Below, in pieces: positions 10,603 through 22,035 of a stretch of DNA of 64,000 nt; position 1 is the stretch's first letter, and each line of letters starts with the position of its first letter. A program made the position numbers and the translations under genes. This DNA comes from Gryganskiella cystojenkinii. Taxonomy: Eukaryota; Mortierellomycota; Mortierellomycetes; Mortierellales; Mortierellaceae. The notes beneath the pieces are model-generated. The model saw only the letters and a program-made list of their open reading frames with translations. It searched no databases and was not told the DNA's origin. The stretch spans positions 1-64,000 of the forward strand of contig JAAAIG010000015.1 in the NCBI GenBank assembly GCA_015852425.1. Direction: 5' to 3'.

Positions 10603-12077
10603 GATGTTTATTTTTTTGTCCAAATTGTATAGTACCTTAAACCTATTAACAACATACGAAACTTGCTCTCTGCCGCCATTGCTCCTCTAATGTTTGCTCG
10701 ACATGATCTTGATTTACGCCAGGGGTAATGACGAAATGGCCTCTGTGGAGAACAGACCGATAATTGGGTTAGAACTGAGTCGCATCTATCGTTGAGTGTC
10801 GTGGTCTTTGAAATGCTAGGAAGGGGATTGCACGTCGCCCATGGTCTCTTTCTTTGGTAGGTCAAGGTCAATATAGGTACGCCAAAAACAGAGACTGATG
10901 GAAAACTAGGTGGAGGAGGTTGAGAGGTGGCAAAATAAACAAGAAAAGTCAATCCAGACCTATTCTAAGAGCAAGGACATGACTAACTGACGGACGAACT
11001 TTGCCTCTCTCTCCCTCCTGTCATTCGCCGAGGCGACGGCAACGCGTCAACGCAACGCCTCCAAGTCGCACTCTCATTTTTTGAACCTTCTGGACTTCTA
11101 GACCTCTTTTCTTTTTGTGGTTTCGTGGTCACCATACACAGCTCGATCGATCATGAGAACGAAGAACGGACAGCATCAAGAGAGAGGGAGAGTGAACATC
11201 AGGAACGGTCTTCTATGCACTAGTTCATACCACTTTGCCACCTGGATACAGCCTCTCCTTCGTGTGCATTGATGTGGAATGTTTTTTTTCAGAAAAGAGC
11301 CAACGGATATTTTTAATCGCCTCTCGCACCCTCTAATCTCTTGGGACGCTATTTTTTTTTTCAGCACCGAGAGTTACTCGATGGTCCCTGCTCCATGTAA
11401 AAAATAACAGGTTATTTCATACCCATCATTTTCCTCGTGAACCTTGCCTATCGACATCTCAAATGTAGCATGAAAAAAATAATGTGGAGTGAGATCTCCA
11501 TAAGGATTGTGTTAAACTGCAGGGACCACACAGCTTGCGTAGCTCGTTGTTGTTCTGAAGGATTTTGCGCAATCAATGCACGCCTATGAATCACACACAC
11601 CCTGCCCCCAAGAATAGGCTACTGTTGGCCGACTCGCTATTTTCTCTCATCGCCACCATCGCTGCCACAGGGCTATCTACACCGTCCGATAGATCATGTA
11701 GGTCCTCACTTCCGTCCCTGAGTGAGCCCGGACCAGCCAACATGACTAACAAAAACTAAAAACAGGGAAAACCAATAGAGTCTTGTCAAACAAAAGCACC
11801 TGCCAACATTCAACGAAAACGAGGATAAAGAGAAAGAGAAGGGACCATTGGAATCGAGAAGCCCTAGCGCCAACAAAATGTAGAGCGGGTAATTGTTCCC
11901 AGGAGCAACAAAAATATAGAAAAAGAGCTTTTTTTTTTATAACTTTTTTTTTTTTTTTTTTTTGGTTTTTCGACGATTTCTTGATTTCATTTGTACTAAT
12001 CAACCACCAAAAAAAAGTCTCCCTCCTACAGAACAATCTCTCACCTACTTCTATCAAGCGAGATCATAGCAGCATCC
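10603..12077. other. Intergenic, no gene supported
   Basis: The stretch contains the ureF 3' flank, T runs at about 11350-11360 and 11943-11963, and the leader of the MADS gene. Frames such as 10608-10952 (-) and 11746-12057 (-) are low complexity or Lys/Phe-rich from homopolymers. Confidence 0.55.
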
Positions 12078-13498
12078 ATGACCTCAAAGAGAGCTCTCAA
12101 CGATACAAATCCCAATCGTCGTAATCGTCCCGATGACGAGAGATACGTGATCGACCACGGTCTTCATCACAGGGACATCCTATGGAAAGACCAGGAACTC
12201 AAAAGCAATAAGAGACTAAAATCCGTGACCGATCAGTATTTGCAAGGCAGAGGTGCCGACGAGGACGAGATATATAATGATAAGTGCGGGAATAATGGCA
12301 ACGACGAAGATGAAAACGCAAGCGTGGCATCTACCGATCCGAAGAGCTTCAAAACACGCCAATGCAATGTGCGACGTAAAATCAAGATGGAGTACATCCA
12401 GGACAAGTCCCGGAGGCATATCACGTTCTCCAAAAGAAAGACTGGTATCATGAAAAAGGTAAACCATCCAACAAGTAAAGGAAAAATGAGTTCTCGAATT
12501 TGAACTAATGTCTTCCTTTTGCTCGAAAATAGGCCTACGAGTTTACAACCCTTACTGGAACTCAGATCCTATTGATGATCGTCTCAGAAACCGGTCTCGT
12601 CTATACATTCGCGACCCCAAAGTTGCAGCCGATCGTGTCGAAGGCCGCGAGCAAGAGCTTCATCCGGGCCTGTTTGACCGTCTCCAACAAAGAACCAACA
12701 CCCGTAAGAGGAACTTTTCTTCCGATTTTGCACTACTAACTTTATTGTTCCATCGTGTATTAACCTTCGGCCAGCTTTTCTCGGGTTTCTATTTCTTCTC
12801 CGTAGGACCCCGCCATTGAAGTGAATCAGGTAGAACAGGTCTATGTCAAAGAAAAACTGCACCGTGATGACAGATCGCTTTCGCTGACTAGATACCAAGA
12901 TATGGACGTATTTTCTTCATCTCTTTCTTTCAATCGAGAGGCCAGTAGAAGGCACAGGGCCATACCACAAGCAGGCTCGATCTCGACCTCGACCTCGACC
13001 CCAACTTTGCCTCACCAATTGCCGTTCTATTATCCTTCGTCGCCGTCACAACTGGCATCTCAACAAATGCACCACGATCATCACTCCCCTTATCCTTACG
13101 ATGCACAGCGTCTAGGACAGCTTGTCCCGCTACCAGAGGTCAATTATCCGCACCGCCACCATCAACAGCTGCAACACTTTCAAGGTCCTTCACGTTTCGA
13201 CCATGGTCAGCATCATCCACCTGCAAATGCTTCGTTGTACTCAGCTCTAGCACCAAATCACAATTCTGAAACACCCACGCTATCACCACCACTGCTGCCT
13301 CAACAGGGATACCGCCCCCGAGAATCTTCTCCCGTGGGACATCTTCGTCTAAACCCTCTATTGCCGCGGATCAGAAACATGAGTTCGAATTGGTCTTTTC
13401 AAGGGGTGCTACCCTCGTTAGTGCAGGCCACAGGATATTCTCCCTCGAAAGCACAACCGCAAAAGCAGCCGGAGACGTCTTTATTTCCTTTGTTGTGA
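12078..13498 (+). CDS. SRF/Mcm1-type MADS-box transcription factor
   Basis: Three exons (12078-12458, 12533-12703, 12806-13498) join in phase 0 to give 414 residues. Residues 99-127 are the DNA-binding half of an SRF-type MADS box, with RRKIKMEYIQDKSRRHITFS and KRKTGIMKK. The second exon adds the dimerisation and SAM-type extension: AYEFTTLTGTQILLMIVSET, GLVYTFATPKLQPIV and IRACLTV. The intron after MKK splits the MADS box at Lys-Lys/Ala. This class binds CArG/P-box sites with partner factors (Mcm1, SRF) in the nucleus. It has a charged N-terminal extension of 98 residues and a His/Pro/Gln/Ser-rich C-terminal region (about 185-414), as in fungal Mcm1 homologues. Confidence 0.93.
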
Positions 13499-13796
13499 TT
13501 CTTCAATATCCCTCTTATGTTGCCGTGCTGGATAACTGTGGCAAACTTCCGCGCACAGACGATCGAACCCCACACTTCAGACCCTTAACATTTAAGAAAA
13601 GTCTGTTCCCTTCAGCCCCTTTCCCTTCGCCTCCTTCGCCATCAAATGCCCTCATGCCAACTTTCTTTCTTTTTACTTTTTTTTTGTGCGCCGGGGGCAA
13701 CCACAATTCTTTCGCTTTTAGTTCCCATTCATCACATCGACCACAGCCCATCAGGAAAAGAATCCACAGAAAAATAAAGGTCATTCTCCATCGACA

Positions 13797-15744
13797 ATGC
13801 TGAACGACATTACGCGACCTCTGGACTCGGAGGAAGCTTTGCTCCTGGAAACAAAAGAACAACAAAACCAGTCTCGGCCAACCACATCTACGCCTTCGGT
13901 CTTCTTCCCACCGGTCGTTGTGCCCCGCGGAACTTTTGTTCATGCCTCGGCCCCCGCAAGAATTGATCTCGCTGGCGGGTGGACAGATACCACCCCTATC
14001 ACGTAACGATACCGAAAGGCACGACTGAGATATTGAGGTTGCGTTTGGAACATCCAAGTGAAGAATGCTAACCTCTCTTTTTATCGCTCCAAAAAAAGCC
14101 ATGAACATGGAGGTCGTGTTGTGAACATGGCTGTGAATGTGAACGGTCGAGTAAGTATCGTCGGAGCAGGCGTATGATGTTACCGGGATCGTGTTTTTTT
14201 TATCCGTGATTAACTCTGGGATTCTGTTCTCCCTTCAGCTAGCCCCCCTACATGGTCAAGGCTCGAAGGACTGAAGCGTAAGGCATTTGGCTTTTNNNNN
14301 NNNNNCTGTGGAACGGCACCCATGTTTCGGACATGAAATCCGAGAGGAAAAAAAGAAAGGAAAATTCACACGGTTAAGCGAACTTGTTCTTGTGCTCTAT
14401 TTTTATGTCGCCATTATGCAGCCTTATCTTGTCCCTCTCGTATGATGCCAACGTGCCTCCAGAACATTATCATTCTCTGGAGCAGCTTCGAGACCATGCC
14501 GACCCAACTGTCCCTTGTGCCTTGCTGAAGGCTTCGATCGTTGCCTCTGGAATCTTGGGGATCACAGGGACAAGACACGATGATGACGATGACGAGAACA
14601 GTCAGGCTCCTCTTCATCATGGAGAGGGACATTCCCATCATGCGAGAACCATGGCAGAGTTGTTAAAGCGAGCTGGCGGAGGATTGGAGCTCGTGGTCCG
14701 ATCGAGTTTACCAGTTGGATCAGGTAATACGGCCCTGTTATCACAGACGAGACTAGTCTCGACGATCGCGTTAATAACAAGTGGAGGTTGTTTTAACTAA
14801 TCTTGTGCGTTTTTTGAAACATGATAGGGATGGGCACAAGCAGTATCCTCGCCGCTGCGATTTTGGCCGTGTTGAAGACATTGATGGGCGAACCATATAC
14901 GTTAGAGGATCTCGTGTACATGACCCTGGATGTTGAACAGATGATGAACACTGGAGGTGGATGGCAGGATCAAGTAGGAGGGATCTATCCTGGGTTCAAG
15001 GTCGGAACCTGTCAAGTTGGACTTCCTATTACGGTAAGGGAACTTTCTCTAAGTAGAGGCGATCGAAGCAATTTCTCGAATCGTACTGGATGCTGATCTA
15101 AAAAAACTTAACTTGACCCCCGTCCATTTTTATTTTTACGTTTTATTATTCTACAGCTCAATACAACTCCCATCGATGTCAGCGATCGCTTCCTGGAAGA
15201 ATTTGACTCGAGACTGTTGCTGATCTACACTGGCAAGACCCGACTCGCCAAAAATTTGCTCCAAACTGTCCTGATGAACTGGACAGGACGTGATCCCAAA
15301 ATTGTCGAGACAATGCATCGACTCGTTCAGGATGCGGAAATATCTGAGCTTCACGGGTTAAGAAAGAACAATTTCCATGAGGTCGGTCGGATCTTGACTC
15401 GGTATTTCGCCGATAAGCGACTGCTCTCGAACACGACGCTGGATCATCCACCGACGGTGAGACGACTTTTGGGTTATCTCGACCCTTACATCGAGGGTGC
15501 TTCCTTGGCAGGCGCGGGTGGAGGTGGGTTCTTGGTGGCGATTCTGAAACGAGATCTGGACCGAGACACGGTCCTGTCCAAGATTCGTAAGGACATGAAA
15601 GAGGAGGACGATCGGCTTCGAGAGGTATCTGGTTTAGGTGAAGAAGATGAAGCAGATGCAATCGTTGCAGAGGGCAGTATGTGGGCATGGTCTGCTGCGG
15701 TGGCAAGAACCGGTCTTGTCGTGCAAGTTGGCCAACCATGTTAG
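13797..15744 (+). CDS. L-fucokinase, GHMP kinase domain only
   Basis: Six exons (13797-14002, 14099-14150, 14243-14277, 14422-14723, 14828-15033, 15157-15744) close in phase at every junction, giving 462 residues. GHMP motifs appear in order: ARIDLAGGWTDTTPIT (54-69), SGMGTSSIL (198-206), GGGWQDQVGG (241-250) and GASLAGAGGGGF (about 380-391). The pattern and the YTGKTRLAKNLLQ block match the kinase half of animal FCSK and bacterial FKP, which phosphorylate L-fucose to fucose-1-phosphate for GDP-fucose salvage. Those enzymes carry a pyrophosphorylase-like half; here about 50 unrelated residues precede the kinase, and the MADS gene ends 298 bp upstream, so that half is absent. Residues 120-150 include an Asp/His-rich insert. 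A heptose-7-phosphate kinase is a less likely alternative. Confidence 0.85.
14296..14305. other. Assembly gap (10 N)
   Basis: Ten unresolved bases lie inside intron 3 of the fucokinase gene (14278-14421). The exons on both sides still join in phase, so the gap does not affect the product. Confidence 0.98.
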
Positions 15745-15882
15745 AGAATAAACATTGCAAGTTTCTTGTGATTAATAATGTTTATTAGGCGAAGAGAGTG
15801 ACAGAAGAATGGTTCTGAATGCAAAAATTGTGAGGAGGATGTGCTGTTTATTGTAGTTCCAATGAAATCGAGTCCCACTGAC

Positions 15883-18865
15883 TCAGACAGGTTTCCTACC
15901 ATAGGTAACATATATCGTCTGATGGGCTCGACACGTCAACGTCTCCTTGTACGATTCCCGGTACATCTCCCCCACCTGTGAGACGTCAACGCCCTTGACC
16001 TTGGCCAACAACGGTTTCACAGTCTCTAGGACGGAAAACATGTTTTGCCTCCAAAGTTTTCCCAACTGACCACCATAATCGCCAAAGGGGATCTGATACT
16101 CCTTGACGACGACATCTACAAACCCGACCGAGATGAACAGCTGGTTCAGATTCCTGACCACAGTCGCAGGATCGACGTTTCGACAAGCCATAGAGAACCT
16201 CAGGTATTCAAAGCACATCTCTGTATAAGGTCCCGCATCTTGAATCATGACGTCGGATTCCACAGATTCGAGCCATCCGCCGGGTTTCAAGAGCCGGAAG
16301 ACCTCCTTGAGAGCTACTTGCCATTGATCAAATGTAAAACCGGGTGCTACATTACGCATGTACGCGGTATCAAAACTGTTGTCGGGCTGAGAGATTCCAT
16401 TGAGAATGTTTTCGTTGTAGAAGGCGCAATTTCTGGGGTGGATCAAGGTAGGGTAGATCGGTGAGATGTCGACGCCCACAAAGTTGACTGTGCCTAGTTC
16501 TGTAGCCATGTCCTAATAAAAGAAGATGAAATAGAGGAGATCATGGCTTAGTATATCCTATTCACATTTTGTTTGGCTAAGGAGCATGACATTTTTGACG
16601 AGTCTTTTTCCAGAACAAGGTACAGTAAAGAAACTCATTTGAAACTGCAACTTCTCGCCCTCATTGATGCACTCCGCCCTCGAGTTACCATGGCCACATG
16701 ATGCTGATTGAAGACCAAAAACAGAAAAAAAGCTCTCATACACACACACACACACACAGACAAACAAGAATAATGAAAGCATGACTTTCCAAAGAAGGTC
16801 CCATGGTCCTTCACTACCCGTGCACATGTTGCTAAACTGTCATGGCCGCTGGCCTCCTTGTCCACTTTCTCACACGGAGAAACGGCAGTATAAGCCAACG
16901 AGGTGAGATATATAGACGACTGGATGAGGAGCAACGGTGTGCGGCACATGAAAATGAATTTCTCGGAAAAAAGAGAGAGCTCTGTCGACGTTGATGATAA
17001 CCACCGTTGCTTTGTTTACGTTTTGAGTCGAGCTGCTATCGTGATATTTTCCTTTTCCTTTTCCTTTCCTTTTGCTGTTTCCAAGAAGAAAGAAAGAAGG
17101 ATAACGCGCGCTTTGGACATTTGGCGCGTGTGCCCAACAAGACAACGCGGAATCCCAAACAAACAAACCACAACACAGACAACACCCCCAACCAAAATCC
17201 GTTTCCGCAAATCCGATTTTGCAATACGATTTTGCAGCATGACAAGCGCACAAACGTCGCCCTCTACTTTCTTGGCTCGAGCCACAAGAAAGTTGGTCGC
17301 TCGGATGTAGGATGACAAACACAACCGACACCAAAATAAAATGCAAATTACAGACAAAGGCAAACCCCTCTTTTCATGCCGCATAACGTGTGTGTTCGAA
17401 TATCGATAAGCTTACCATTGTCCAAGTGGCAGCACCGCAGCCAAGGTCGATGACTCGGCCATTTTCAGGAATAGGGACATGAATATTCTTTTCCTTGAAG
17501 AGAATCTTGAGAATGTAATGTTGCTCATGCAATCTATTTTTTAACGAGTTTGATCGGTTGCAGCGAAGAAAGAAAGAATCGTTACTGCTTGTTCGTTTTT
17601 CGTTGGAAAACAGCATGTCATTATAATCAACGTGTTCAGTCTCTTGTTTCTTCGCGATCTTCGACATGGCTATGCACTGTGCTCTTCACTTTTTGTGCCT
17701 TCAGAAAAAACAAAACACAAACCCCATCCTCCAATCAACTAATACAAAGGACATGCGTCCTAGTCCCCACTTTGCCTGCTCGTATGCAGCAAAAGGTCCT
17801 CCCTTTGAACACGCAAGGCTGCAAGGCACGAGTTTTTTTGTGTTTCTGTTTGTTTGTTTTTTTTTTTTGGTCGGTGACGAACATCCAGAAGTTTTCCGGG
17901 GTGCGAATCCTCAGTCGAGCTGAATTCCCAGTTCGCCTTCTTTTTTGTTTGATATACTCTCTGGCGCATAAGAGGGTACCAACCACTTTTACGTTTGTTG
18001 TGGATGACCCAGAGAGTGGTGGAAGGACAAGAAAAAACTCAAGAGAAACAGCAAGCGATAGAATAAGAAGAGATATGACTACCCAAAGTGTTTTGGTCTA
18101 TCTAGCCACCCCCCCTCACACACACACACACACACACACGAGAAAAGCTGCCTCAGAACCGCGAAACGCGCTTCGACCATTTTCTTTGTTCCCCCAATTT
18201 TTTTTCAATCACTTTGTCAATGAAATTAAACGTTATTTTTTTTCTTTCTCCACCGAATGAGAAGAAGGGAAGGTTGTTTCTGTGTTTTCTTACCTATCAA
18301 CTTCTTGAGTATCATTTGGCAACATGTAAAGACTGTTGGTATTATGAAACCGTCTCCCTGCCAAGTACCGGAACTCTTGATGATCACCCTGTACGGTTCC
18401 TTCCTCAGAGTGCCTCGACAAACTCGACAATGGATGACTCAATGTACAGCTTGTAGCGCTGTTCGCGGTCGATCCTCCTCCTCCTCCGACAGAGGAATCG
18501 ACAGTTTGGTTCGAGGATCTCCTGCGGGCCTTTTGTTGTTGATGAAAGAGTTGTTGTTGTTGTGCTGGTGAGAGTGAACCATGATTGTTTTGGTACTGAG
18601 GATGCGAGTTTTGGTATTGCGTAGGCGAGGCTGGAGCAGATTTGGGTGCGTTCAGATGGTGATGGTGGTTGTGGTGGCTGCCAAGGGTGCTGCCGCTTTG
18701 GTTGGGTGAAGAGAACGAGTTTGAGGTCGGGAGGGTATGGGAGTGGAACCTGTCCTTGGTGAACGAGTTGCGAGACTTGCTTGGGAGCGAGGAAGTGGAA
18801 GCCCGCGCGGAGGAAGATTTTGAGGAAGAGGAGGAATGAGCAAGAGAGGACTGAGCGGTGCCCAT
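15883..18865 (-). CDS. Class I SAM-dependent methyltransferase, MGTAQSS start
   Basis: Three exons (18865-18294, 17533-17416, 16512-15883) join in phase to give 439 residues. Residues 1-165 are disordered (Ser, His and Gln tracts). Then comes the short conserved block GRRFHNTNSLYMLPNDTQEV ending DRLHEQHY across junction 1. SAM-binding motif I is VIDLGCGAATW (218-228), split from the next strand (NFVGVDIS) by intron 2. DTAYMRN and VFRLLKPGGWLESVE are motifs II-III. This is the fungal TAM-domain type (LaeA-like in the broad sense); the substrate is unknown. MGTAQSS fits an N-myristoylation signal. The introns of 760 and 903 nt are many times longer than others nearby. The exon order rests on phase and on the conserved DRLH block. 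Confidence 0.85.
16741..16758. repeat. (CA)9 microsatellite
   Basis: Nine CA units lie in the 903-nt second intron of the methyltransferase gene. Confidence 0.95.
18117..18138. repeat. (CA)11 microsatellite
   Basis: Eleven CA units follow a C7 run, inside the 760-nt first intron of the methyltransferase gene. Confidence 0.95.
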
Positions 18866-20474
18866 ATTTGATGTAATGATGTTTGCTCCTTGATTAGATG
18901 GCAGATGTGAAAGAAGAAAAAGTGGAAGAGTAAAGACAAGAAGAGACAGGGGGAGGGAGAGAGAGAGGGAACGAAGGATGAGTGAGAGTCGATGTGTTCG
19001 AATGGAGATGAAAAGAGATGGGATGGAGAGTAAATACAAAGTCCAGAAAAAAAAAAAAAAGACGCGGCAAACGTATGTACATAAACGACCCAAACGAGGG
19101 GTCTTTTTTTTCTTTTTCCCTCACTTCGTTTTTTCTTTCTCCACCGCAATGCAGTGGCACCGCACTTGCACTGCTTCTTTTTCATAAAAGCGAGGCAAAG
19201 GCAACCAGGAAAACATGACCACATTGAGGGGAGGGTTGAGAAAGTGCTCACGTTTGATGCTCGGCTCTTTCTCCCCTGCTCTCCCCACTTCTCCTGGTGG
19301 GTGCTCACCGCTCGCTCTTTTTCGCGCTCTTAATCCTCTTGCCCATCTCCATCACCGATGCTTGCTGTTTTTTTTGTTCGTTCTCCACGCCTTTGCATAC
19401 AGGTCGAAATGGCGTCTGTTTTCCCCACTCCCTTCCTTCTCTCATGTCTTGCGAGAAAATGGATGACCTCCATGTCGAAAAGAAATCTCTTTTTTTGCCC
19501 GAATCATGACCTTTGCCGTTTTATATTCTATTTGTTTTCTCCCCCTCTACGTTCTTTTTTTGTCGGTCTTGCTCTTTGAATAAGATATAAATTCTTCTAA
19601 CCTCTGTGCGCCTCTCCAGCACAAAATAATAAAAGCAAACGAAAAAAGGAAAGCAAACCTTCCAGGAATTTGCGGCGCTGTGGAGAGCGCCAAGACGTTA
19701 AAGAAAAAAAAAAAAGAGCAGTGCTGTTCAGATACGGATCGGAGAATACCTTCACATTAGTGGAGAAATAAGTAGGGAAAGAGAGCGAGGCCCCAGCCCT
19801 TCTTACTGTCCTCTCCTTCTCTCGTCTCCCTTGTTCTTTCCGAGGACGTTTTGAAAGTTGATACCCAAGCTCTCCTGCAGCCAACCGATTTGGACGATCA
19901 AGCAGAATTTCGAGACATAACAATGTGATTTCGAATTTGGTGGCGTTTTCAGCAGGTTCTTTGTGGCCTGGCCTCTCTTCTCTAGTAGCCATCTAATTGA
20001 GGGTTTGCAGAAAAAGAGAGCCCCTGCATAGAGGCACCCACAAAATCGTATAAAAACTGCGTCCATCGTGCTTGTGTGTGTGCTTGTGCGGAAGGGCTTG
20101 CGCTGTGTTCACTCGTTATTAGTTTTCCCCTCTTCAAACACCCCTCTTCCGATAAAAATCCCCGAGGGTCCATGCTGCAAAGACGCATTCGCATCTTCCT
20201 TCTTTTTTTGCTTGAATTGTCGCTTTTGCTCATTTTTCTATTGATCTGTCTTGCCTTTTTTCGTTCGCCACTAGTGCGGACAAACAACCCAAGATAGACA
20301 AGGCGTTTAGGTTGCGTGTCCAACTTTCATGCAAGGGCTTTCCTCGATTGTTGATTTGTTTTATTTGTTGCGGCTCTCATCTGAACCTTCTCTCGCCTCA
20401 CTTTCTCTCTCTCTCCACTCTACATCCATTTCCAACAAAATAATCCCATGTTATCGAACAAGGATGTGCACAGG
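18866..20474. other. Intergenic, no gene supported
   Basis: The first 170 bases are purine-rich, that is, a pyrimidine-rich leader for the minus-strand methyltransferase. T and A runs follow near 19048-19061, 19106-19120 and 19701-19714. Overlapping frames on both strands (19597-19992, 19982-20323) show no domain and no consistent coding signal. Confidence 0.55.
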
Positions 20475-20918
20475 CTAATCTACAATCCAGCAGACTTCAC
20501 CGAAAGGTGTACGATGAACGAGGTGTAGACTGCATGTGAGGTTCTGCCCTTGGTCCCCTTTGGTGTGACTTGCCAGGAGCCCTCGTCTTCTCGCGGCGTG
20601 GCCCTCGTCTTTCGCGTTTGGCTCTGCGATTAGCGACATCCTCATCGAAACCGAGGTATTCTTTATAGAGATCACTCACTTTGGTCATCCAAGTTAAGAA
20701 TTGCACCCAAGACATTTCGTTCGGCAGATCGAAGAGTGTTTTCGAAGGTTATTGCGTGAAGCGTCCTCGATATCGCTGGCGGTCTCAGCATCATCCCGCT
20801 CCTGCCAGAAGTTTCCTAGGCCATTTCCAGGAGATTTCCAGCTAACCTGCAGCCGTTCGCCCTGATCAGAATACAGTTGCTCTGGTGAGTGAAGAGGACT
20901 TACAAGGACTTGGTCCAC
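20475..20918 (-). pseudogene. Possible frameshifted gene fragment
   Basis: Two adjacent minus-strand frames look coding but do not join. The upstream one reads QVSWKSPGNGLGNFW then ETASDIEDASRNNL. The downstream one, shifted by one base, reads KTLFDLPNEMSWVQFLTWMT then DLYKEYLGFDEDVANRR and a Lys/Arg-rich end. The change of frame falls near 20740-20752, where no convincing splice pair is visible. A broken gene, a sequencing error or an undetected small intron would all fit. I recognise no family, and there is no clear ATG for the upstream part. Confidence 0.35.
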
Positions 20919-21147
20919 AGTTTATGCAGCCTTTGAAGTAAATGGGAAAAGTTTCAAAAATTTGGTCGGGACCAGCTGCTGTTGTATCCATAAAGTCACA
21001 TGTAAGTCACGTACCATCACCGCTTTCCTCAACGCGAGCGGACACGTAACACGTCCTTGCGACCTAATCTTCCTCCACCTTCAAATCCTTCTACGCCTTC
21101 AATCCATCCCCACCTTTCATTCTCCCAACGCACCAAACCCACTTAAA

Positions 21148-21297
21148 ATGAAGCTCCAGCTCTTGATTATTCTCAGTGTGATCATGAGTGTCGTCATTGC
21201 CACTCCTATTCCCAGTGTCGACAACGACCTCAACTTTGAGTTCAACCTCGACGACCTCGACATTAAAGGCGACGTTGTCCTTAAGGTCCACCCTTAG
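21148..21297 (+). CDS. Small secreted acidic peptide, 49 residues
   Basis: The ATG at 21148 follows an AAA context and opens a textbook signal peptide, MKLQLLIILSVIMSVVIA, with likely cleavage just before TPIPSVDND. The predicted mature part is about 31 residues, acidic and without Cys, with alternating polar and hydrophobic residues (LNFEFNLDDLDIKGDVVLKV) suggesting a beta strand. The frame is open further upstream (to 20962), but that part lacks signal-like sequence. I recognise no family. The small size means chance cannot be excluded, though a signal this clean is unlikely by accident. Confidence 0.5.
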   Translation: MKLQLLIILSVIMSVVIATPIPSVDNDLNFEFNLDDLDIKGDVVLKVHP

Positions 21298-21765
21298 ATA
21301 AGTTGTTGATCTATGCAAGCCACGGATATCTTGTCAGGCTGCGTCAAACTCCTAAAATTCCTCCCTAAGATCGCCCAGCTACTACGGGACCTTGCTTCTA
21401 GGAATTGTAGAAAGGTCATGATTTTGAGCCCCGTATATGCTGACCTCTTCAAAAATAAATTCATTTTGTAGGAAGATTACTGTAAAAAAAATTCATGGTT
21501 TAGAAGGAAGGTAATCTCACTTCACCCACATCATTGCCCTCTGCACCGTGTGGTGTCGTAGTTTTTCCTTCTTCTCCTCGTACTCCTTCCTTGTCTGCAT
21601 CTCATCTAGCATCTCATCTTTTCTTCTTCCTCCTCAATTTGTAAATAGTCTCTCTCCACCAGCAATCAATCGCCATTTTACCCATAGCTCGCCGTCAGGA
21701 CTTCTCAAATGCTCGACTTTTTTTTTGCACTAATCCCATATAAGAAACTATTCGACATTGAACCC

Positions 21766-22035
21766 ATGCCCAACTTGGAGTCGCGGCCAGACGAGGTGGA
21801 TCGGCCTATCTCGGAGGTCACTTTTACAGTTAAATACGTGGCTCCAAAGCCGGATCGGCCTGACATTCTCGTGAAGGCGTACCGCTACGAGATCATGTAT
21901 GGCGAGATCACTGGTCCATGCAGGACGACCTGTGAGGCTAAGACTAACTGGGATATGTTTCGTCTTGCCAGATTTGGGAAGACGTTTCTAGACAACGATA
22001 AAGGACTCGGTGCCACTGGTGCAAGTAGTGCATGA
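21766..22035 (+). CDS. Hypothetical protein, 89 residues
   Basis: The frame from the ATG at 21766 reads as ordinary coding sequence: ISEVTFTVKYVAPKPDRPD, ILVKAYRYEIMYGEITGPC, TNWDMFRLARFGKTFLDND. It remains open upstream to 21709 across a T-rich tract that could be an intron end, so the true start may lie in an earlier exon. Two Cys are close together (GPCRTTCE). A following plus-strand segment after TTGTAG at 22251-22256 could be a further exon, but it is open in two frames and I cannot choose. No family recognised. Confidence 0.4.
   Translation: MPNLESRPDEVDRPISEVTFTVKYVAPKPDRPDILVKAYRYEIMYGEITGPCRTTCEAKTNWDMFRLARFGKTFLDNDKGLGATGASSA

Noticed and set aside
13515..14108. 197-codon minus-strand frame
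   Set aside because: It covers the spacer after the MADS gene and the first fucokinase exons on the opposite strand. The plus-strand GHMP motifs and phase-closing introns are far stronger evidence.
17550..18260. 236-codon plus-strand frame
   Set aside because: It lies within the first intron and the opposite strand of the methyltransferase, reads through homopolymers and a CA repeat, and shows no domain.
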